Positions 59,701 through 64,000 of a DNA stretch of 64,000 nucleotides are shown piece after piece. The stretch's first letter is position 1. Each line of letters starts with the position of its first letter. The DNA lies in the NCBI GenBank assembly GCA_028290285.1, contig JAQGKD010000069.1, forward strand, positions 52,026-116,025, read 5' to 3'. Below the pieces are notes generated by a model, which was given only the letters and a program-made list of their open reading frames with translations, was not told the DNA's origin and searched no databases. The DNA is from Hyphomicrobiales bacterium (lineage in GTDB: Bacteria > Pseudomonadota > Alphaproteobacteria > Rhizobiales > Beijerinckiaceae). A program made the position numbers and the translations under genes.

Positions 59701-62700
59701 TCAAGCTTGACGTTTCAGACGCGCAGGCGCGTGCGCCGCTTCGGCGACAAAGCTGCGCATCTGCTGGTTCAGCCCCGAGGTCTCGCCCTTGCGAACAGCC
59801 TGCTCGATATCTTCCGCCGCGCGGGCGAGCTTTGTCAGGCCGAAGGTGGCCGCCGACGACTTCAGCGCATGTCCATGAGCGCCCAGCATCTGGCAGGGCA
59901 TATCCGGGTTTTTCATTGCCTCAAGCCGCGTGTTGAGGTCGTTGAGGAATATGTCGATGGCAGCATCGACATAATCGGGGCCAAGCTCCTCGCGAAGGCT
60001 CTCGAGCACTGCCAACTCGAAATCCCGGGCGTCGGATACTTCATCCACCACCTGAGCCTCTGGCTCGATGGTCACGTAGCCCCGCTCGCGCAGGCAATCC
60101 TGGATGGCTTCGAGTAATCTCTTGCCGGTAATCGGTTTGGTGGCAAAGCCGTTCATCCCCGCGGCCAGGGCTGCTTCCCGATCCTCGACAAAGGCATTCG
60201 CGGTCAGCGCCACGATGGGGACATCGCAGAGGGGGCTTGGCAGGCAGCGAATGGCACGCGTGGCCGAAAGGCCATCGAGTTCCGGCATCATCATGTCCAT
60301 CAGAATGAAGTCATACCGCCCGGCAGAAGCGTGTTCGACCGCCTCGCGTCCATTGCCCACGACCGTCACTTGCGCGCCCATGAGTTCCAGGATGCGCCCA
60401 AGCGCGAACTGGTTGGTCGTGTTGTCCTCCGCAAACAAAACCTGCATTCCAGCCAGCGCGCCATGGGTCGGCGATGGTCCCGTCGGTGTGCCTTTTTGAA
60501 CACCTGCCGTGCGGATGTGCATGAGGCTCTCACGAAGGGAATCGAGGAACACCGGCTTTTGCACAAAGCCCGCGTAGCCGCGCCCGCGCTCGGCGGCCTC
60601 CGCCATGAGATCCTGCCGGGCATGAACCAGGAACGGCTCGATCCGCTTGCTGGCTGCCCGCTGCAGGAGGGCCGTTGACAGACCGGCGACCGGCGCCAGC
60701 GAATGATCGACGAGGAGGATTCTGCGTGCGCCCGAGGCTTGCGTCTCGAGCCAAGCGCAACCGTCCGAAATTGTGTCGAACACCGAAACCTCCGCGAAGG
60801 CTGGCTCGATCTGACGGCGAAGAAGCGTCCGGTCGAATACATTCGTCGCGGCGATGGCGACGAGAGCGGTGTCAGGGATCACGGGGACAATGCCGCTGTG
60901 TTTCTTCATTGGCAACTCGACGATGAACGTCGTGCCGACGCCAAGGGTACTCTCGACACGAATATGGCCACCCATGCGCGTAGAAAGTTTTCGGCAGATC
61001 GCGAGGCCAAGGCCGGTCCCTCCAAAGCGGCGCGAGATGGAACTGTCGATCTGTGAAAAGTCGCGGAACAGATCCTGCAGGTTCTCCTTGGCAATACCGA
61101 TGCCGGTATCCTCGAACCGCATGATCAATTGAAGGCCGCCCGAGGCGTCATGCTTGCACGAGACCTCGAGGAGAACATGCCCGTGTGCCGTGAACTTGAT
61201 CGCATTGCCGATCAGATTAAGCAGGATCTGGCGAAGCCGGCCGGGATCGCTCTCGATCTCGCGCGGGACGTCCGACGAAATGAGGCAGCCGACGGAGAGT
61301 CCGCTGGCGATGGCCTTGGGGGCAACGAGTTCGAGCGTGTCCCGCACCATCCGGTGGAAGTCGAAGACGATATTCTCGAACTTAAGTTTCTCGGCGTCGA
61401 GCTTCGTCACATCGAGAATATCGTCGATCAGCTGTAGGAGATGCTCGGCGGACCCGCGTGTGATGTCGAGATAATGGCGCTGCGCGTCATCAAGCCGCGT
61501 CGTGGCGATGAGATCGACCATGCTGAGAACGCCCCCCAAAGGTGTGCGAATCTCATGGCTCATGGTTGCCAGGAAAGCGGTGCGGGCCCGACTTGCCGCC
61601 TCCGCCTTGTCACGGGCTTCCTCAAGCACCCGCTGGTTCAGCTTTCGATCGGTAATGTCGATGAACGTCTTGACATAACCACCGTCGCGGATGGGCGTTG
61701 TGTGGATTTCGAGGACGGTCCCGGTCGCGAAACGATGCTCTTGGGTTTTGGCCTCCTTGGAACTGTCGAACGGGAGGTGAATCGAGGGGAACGGTAATGT
61801 GAAACTGGTGTCCGCCATCGACAGGAGGCTGCGCGCGCGGTCGTTCATGACGACGACGTCATTGGCGCCGTCGATCATGAGAATGCCTTCCTGCATATTA
61901 GCCAAGGTCGATGACAGGATCTGGGCCTGGCTCAGGAGGCTTTCGCGGGTTGCATCGAGGCGGGATCGCTGGATGACCCCCCACACCATGGTCGCCGTGA
62001 GAAACGCTGCGACCATGGTCATCATGTGCCAGAGGGCGTCCCGCGCCATTTCGAAATCCGCGAGCGCCTCGTTGCGAGTGAGGGCGACTGTGACAATGAG
62101 CGGGTAAGCGTCGACCTTCCGGTAGCTGATGACTCGTTCGATGCCGTCGACTTCGCTCACGCCTTCGAATGTCCCACTTGGCGCTCCAGCAACGCGGCGC
62201 AGCATGTTCGAACTGGCGAGGGATTTCCCCAAAACATTGGCATTCATCCCACCGCGCGCGCGAATGATTCCATCCGTACCCACAAGGGTAATGGCGCCGC
62301 CTGCGCCGATGTCGATCGATTCGTAGAGCCGCGAGAGCTCGTACGGATCGAGCGATGCCACGAGGACACCGCCGAAGCTGCCATCCGGCTTTCTGATCTT
62401 GCGCGTGAGCTGGATCGTCCAACGGTTGCTGACCCTGCCAAGAACAGGTTTGCTGATGAACAAATCGTCGCCGGCCGCGTGGACATGCACCTGAAAATGC
62501 TCACGATCCGTCAGATCTACAGGTCCTGCGGAAGCTAGATTCGAGTTTCGCAGCAGACCGTCTGGCCCGATGATGGCCATCTGGACGGCAAGATCGGACA
62601 GATAATAATCGCGGCTTGCACGGCTGGTGACTTCGAACCCCTGAGGATCGCGCTCGTACTGTCCCCGAGCGAACAGAAGCGCTTGATCGACGCTCTTGAT

Positions 62701-62925
62701 CGAACGAACGATGTGCTGCTCGAAAGCGCGCGTGAGATTTTGCGCCGTCACATGGGCATCGTTGAGCGTTCGCTCGCGTTGTTGCTGCAGATAGACCGCC
62801 AAGGTCACGTAGGCGACAACGAAAGCGGCAAGCCCCAGGAAAGTCGTCGTCTGAAAGGTGGCCTTGAACAGGCGCCGCACGGTGATCGGCGTACGCGTCC
62901 GCTCGGTGAGACTGATCGTCATCAT
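59701..62925 (-). CDS. Hybrid sensor histidine kinase with REC and HPt
   Basis: A 1074-aa membrane kinase. TM1 about 25-45, an extracellular dCache-like sensor (about 50-290), TM2 about 298-317, PAS (FHLPF... to TFIDITDRK). HisKA with His457 (FLATMSHEIRTPLGG) and HATPase (GNAIKFTAHG; FGGTGLGLAICRK) follow. Then a degenerate receiver (LVDHSLAPVAGL), a full REC with Asp877 (ILMDMMMPE) and a C-terminal HPt (GAHGHALKSSAATFG). I use the Met at 62925; upstream residues are not helpful. Its neighbour is a REC-EAL response regulator, 13 nt away. Confidence 0.9.
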   Translation of the reverse strand: MMTISLTERTRTPITVRRLFKATFQTTTFLGLAAFVVAYVTLAVYLQQQRERTLNDAHVTAQNLTRAFEQHIVRSIKSVDQALLFARGQYERDPQGFEVTSRASRDYYLSDLAVQMAIIGPDGLLRNSNLASAGPVDLTDREHFQVHVHAAGDDLFISKPVLGRVSNRWTIQLTRKIRKPDGSFGGVLVASLDPYELSRLYESIDIGAGGAITLVGTDGIIRARGGMNANVLGKSLASSNMLRRVAGAPSGTFEGVSEVDGIERVISYRKVDAYPLIVTVALTRNEALADFEMARDALWHMMTMVAAFLTATMVWGVIQRSRLDATRESLLSQAQILSSTLANMQEGILMIDGANDVVVMNDRARSLLSMADTSFTLPFPSIHLPFDSSKEAKTQEHRFATGTVLEIHTTPIRDGGYVKTFIDITDRKLNQRVLEEARDKAEAASRARTAFLATMSHEIRTPLGGVLSMVDLIATTRLDDAQRHYLDITRGSAEHLLQLIDDILDVTKLDAEKLKFENIVFDFHRMVRDTLELVAPKAIASGLSVGCLISSDVPREIESDPGRLRQILLNLIGNAIKFTAHGHVLLEVSCKHDASGGLQLIMRFEDTGIGIAKENLQDLFRDFSQIDSSISRRFGGTGLGLAICRKLSTRMGGHIRVESTLGVGTTFIVELPMKKHSGIVPVIPDTALVAIAATNVFDRTLLRRQIEPAFAEVSVFDTISDGCAWLETQASGARRILLVDHSLAPVAGLSTALLQRAASKRIEPFLVHARQDLMAEAAERGRGYAGFVQKPVFLDSLRESLMHIRTAGVQKGTPTGPSPTHGALAGMQVLFAEDNTTNQFALGRILELMGAQVTVVGNGREAVEHASAGRYDFILMDMMMPELDGLSATRAIRCLPSPLCDVPIVALTANAFVEDREAALAAGMNGFATKPITGKRLLEAIQDCLRERGYVTIEPEAQVVDEVSDARDFELAVLESLREELGPDYVDAAIDIFLNDLNTRLEAMKNPDMPCQMLGAHGHALKSSAATFGLTKLARAAEDIEQAVRKGETSGLNQQMRSFVAEAAHAPARLKRQA

Positions 62926-63315
62926 GACGCAGACCTCCGGACCAGGGGTGTTGCCGCGGCACAATTAGACTGTCGGTCGAAGCTCATGTCGGACCTGTCG
63001 CGCTCTTGAGTGAGGGAGAGCACATGTCCAACGAAAGTCGAACCACGCAGACGCGGCGTCATGCCTCCGGCGAGCGCCAGGTCCTGCACGACCAACTTGG
63101 CCCCGTCCGGTTACCAAGCGGTTGAAAGCCATCAAGATGGTCCGCACGAAGCTGAACAGGGTAAACCGAGCGTCTCCGCAGTGAAGCAGGGCTTTTCCAG
63201 TTTTGCATTGCTTGACGCAAGCAGCGAACGTCGCCGGACAACCACGCGGGACTCATACGATCTTCCTCCGCAGGCCGGCTAAGTCTCAAACGAAGATCTC
63301 CAGCTTGGCTCGGGC
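62926..63315. other. Intergenic region without a recognised gene
   Basis: About 390 bases between the kinase start and a small membrane gene. It has short open frames on both strands, none with a ribosome site, signal or domain that I recognise. No operator or inverted repeat stands out. Confidence 0.5.
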
Positions 63316-63516
63316 TCACCGCACTCGGAGCATCGGCAGGAGCGTGTAAATCAGCACCAAAGCGGCAAGAATCAGGATGCCCAAAGCAAGATAGCCGATT
63401 TGCTTGTTGAGGTTCGATGCGGCGCTCTTCACAGCCGTCGAGGGTCGGAAAAATACCGATCTGATGAAGAGAAAGATCGGGATGGCAGTGCCCAGATAGA
63501 CGAGAAACTTGATCAT
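63316..63516 (-). CDS. Small two-TM membrane protein
   Basis: A 66-aa protein with two hydrophobic helices (LVYLGTAIPIFLFIRSVFF at the N-terminus and IGYLALGILILAALVLIYTLL near the C-terminus) joined by a polar loop (RPSTAVKSAASNLNKQ). AAGG lies 8 nt upstream. Very likely real by hydropathy, but no function is assigned. It stands alone between anonymous regions. Confidence 0.65.
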   Translation of the reverse strand: MIKFLVYLGTAIPIFLFIRSVFFRPSTAVKSAASNLNKQIGYLALGILILAALVLIYTLLPMLRVR

Positions 63517-63942
63517 CGGGTGGGCCTTGCACGTGTAGGGGCTGATTGATTCCCGGCTATACTTAGCCGTAATGAGGAAGCCACATCACCCTTTCACATG
63601 CCGAACCCATCGACCAGCTGGCGAATTCGGCGTTGTGCCGCTGACCTTGCCGCCCGATTGGCTCCGTGCCCGACCCACCGACATGCTGTCGCCCCGGATG
63701 TCGAGCGCGATCACGGAAAACCTGCGATCGTCTCGATGTCAGGTGCCGCGATTCGCAGGGGTCGACGACAGCGCATCGTACGTTGGCACGGCGACACAAG
63801 CCCGTCTCCCAACAGGAACCAGACTGGCCCAGATCGCACGCAAATTAAAGGCGGGGTCAGAACATCGCTTACCCTATTTCGGCAAGGATCTATGAAGGAC
63901 AAGATGCGTCGGGAGCGGCGCAACGGGACCTTTGAACGCGAA
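63517..63942. other. Anonymous 0.4-kb region
   Basis: The longest open frame (63572-63895, plus) has no motif, no clear ribosome site and no convincing codon signal; it may be a decayed fragment. A 6-bp hairpin CGGCTA/TAGCCG is at 63554-63569. Nothing else is recognised. Confidence 0.4.
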
Positions 63943-63972
63943 CAGCCCCAGCCGCTTTCGCGACTGGGGCTG
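63943..63972 (-). terminator. Terminator of the tRNA-Met transcript
   Basis: Nine-base stem CAGCCCCAG/CTGGGGCTG. On the minus strand it extends through a T-G wobble and CGC/GCG to a GAAA tetraloop, which is more stable than on the plus strand. It lies 9 nt past the tRNA CCA end. The plus strand instead has a TTTTT tract after it, so read-through from the left would stop too. Confidence 0.75.
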
Positions 63973-63981
63973 TTTTTGATT

Positions 63982-64000
63982 TGGTTGCGGGGACAGGATT
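63982..64000 (-). tRNA. 3' end of an initiator-type tRNA-Met (partial)
   Basis: The last 19 bases, read on the minus strand, are AATCCTGTCCCCGCAACCA: part of the T arm, the acceptor strand and the encoded CCA end. This matches the end of rhizobial initiator tRNA-fMet. The anticodon is outside the window, so the identity rests on memory of the family. Confidence 0.72.

Noticed and set aside
63572..63895. 107-residue plus-strand frame near the right edge
   Set aside because: No ribosome site, signal or motif; reported only as part of an anonymous region.
1..64000. CRISPR arrays, insertion sequences, prophage, rRNA operon
   Set aside because: No regularly spaced repeats, transposase, integrase or rRNA sequences were recognised.

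Overview
The window is GC-rich, densely coded DNA from an alphaproteobacterium, most likely a Hyphomicrobiales (Rhizobiales) relative. The evidence is a NepR anti-sigma gene, perfect EcfG-type promoters (GGAAC-N16-CGTT), an HWE-family histidine kinase, a DUF992 protein, a BclA/BacA-like transporter and a linked OxyR-AhpC-AhpF unit. I see no insertion sequence, phage gene or CRISPR array. Functions come from reading motifs and gene context, not from database searches.

Layout. 1-11.4 kb: a catabolic and uptake region. A truncated decarboxylase-type amidohydrolase, a small secreted protein and a substrate-binding protein precede a LacI-type regulator. Two identical 14-bp palindromes lie next to the regulator and overlap the promoter of a nine-gene operon: intradiol ring-cleavage dioxygenase, SDR, BKACE, MDR reductase, cupin, and an ABC importer with two different binding proteins. 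The importer's ATPase gene carries a frameshift. 11.4-21 kb: a GH13 enzyme, an SLC13/RCK transporter, a TonB/TolA-C-like protein, a second-type Mfd-like helicase, and an SGNH hydrolase overlapping an OpgC-like acyltransferase. 21-24 kb: a type III polyketide synthase, methyltransferase and flavoprotein operon. 24-35.8 kb: uptake, redox, esterase, PLP decarboxylase, CAP-domain and mechanosensitive channel genes, with two EcfG-type promoters (one imperfect).

35.8-38.7 kb: a complete EF-P beta-lysylation set (epmB, epmA, efp). 38.8-44 kb: a BclA-like ABC protein, then an envelope/general stress locus: a PRC-barrel gene behind a perfect EcfG promoter, an orphan nepR with its own EcfG promoter and terminator, and a divergent PAS-HWE kinase. 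44-54.3 kb: a surface-glycan cluster (GT4, double GT2, methyltransferase, 2OG-Fe oxygenase, RgpF-like, a GT4-GT25 fusion in lower-GC DNA, and a methyltransferase with a long coiled coil and C-terminal repeats). 54.3-57.6 kb: oxyR divergent from ahpC-ahpF with a recognisable OxyR box. 57.6-64 kb: an exported methyltransferase-fold protein, a REC-EAL response regulator paired with a large hybrid kinase, a small membrane protein, and the 3' end of an initiator-type tRNA-Met at the right edge.

How it fits together. The left third is sugar/aromatic scavenging under a local repressor. The centre is translation quality and general stress control. The right third is surface glycans, peroxide defence and c-di-GMP signalling. 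The strongest leads are the LacI-controlled dioxygenase-BKACE operon (a possible CoA-transferase-free end to an aromatic pathway), the orphan NepR with several EcfG-type promoters in 15 kb, and the fused glycan enzymes.
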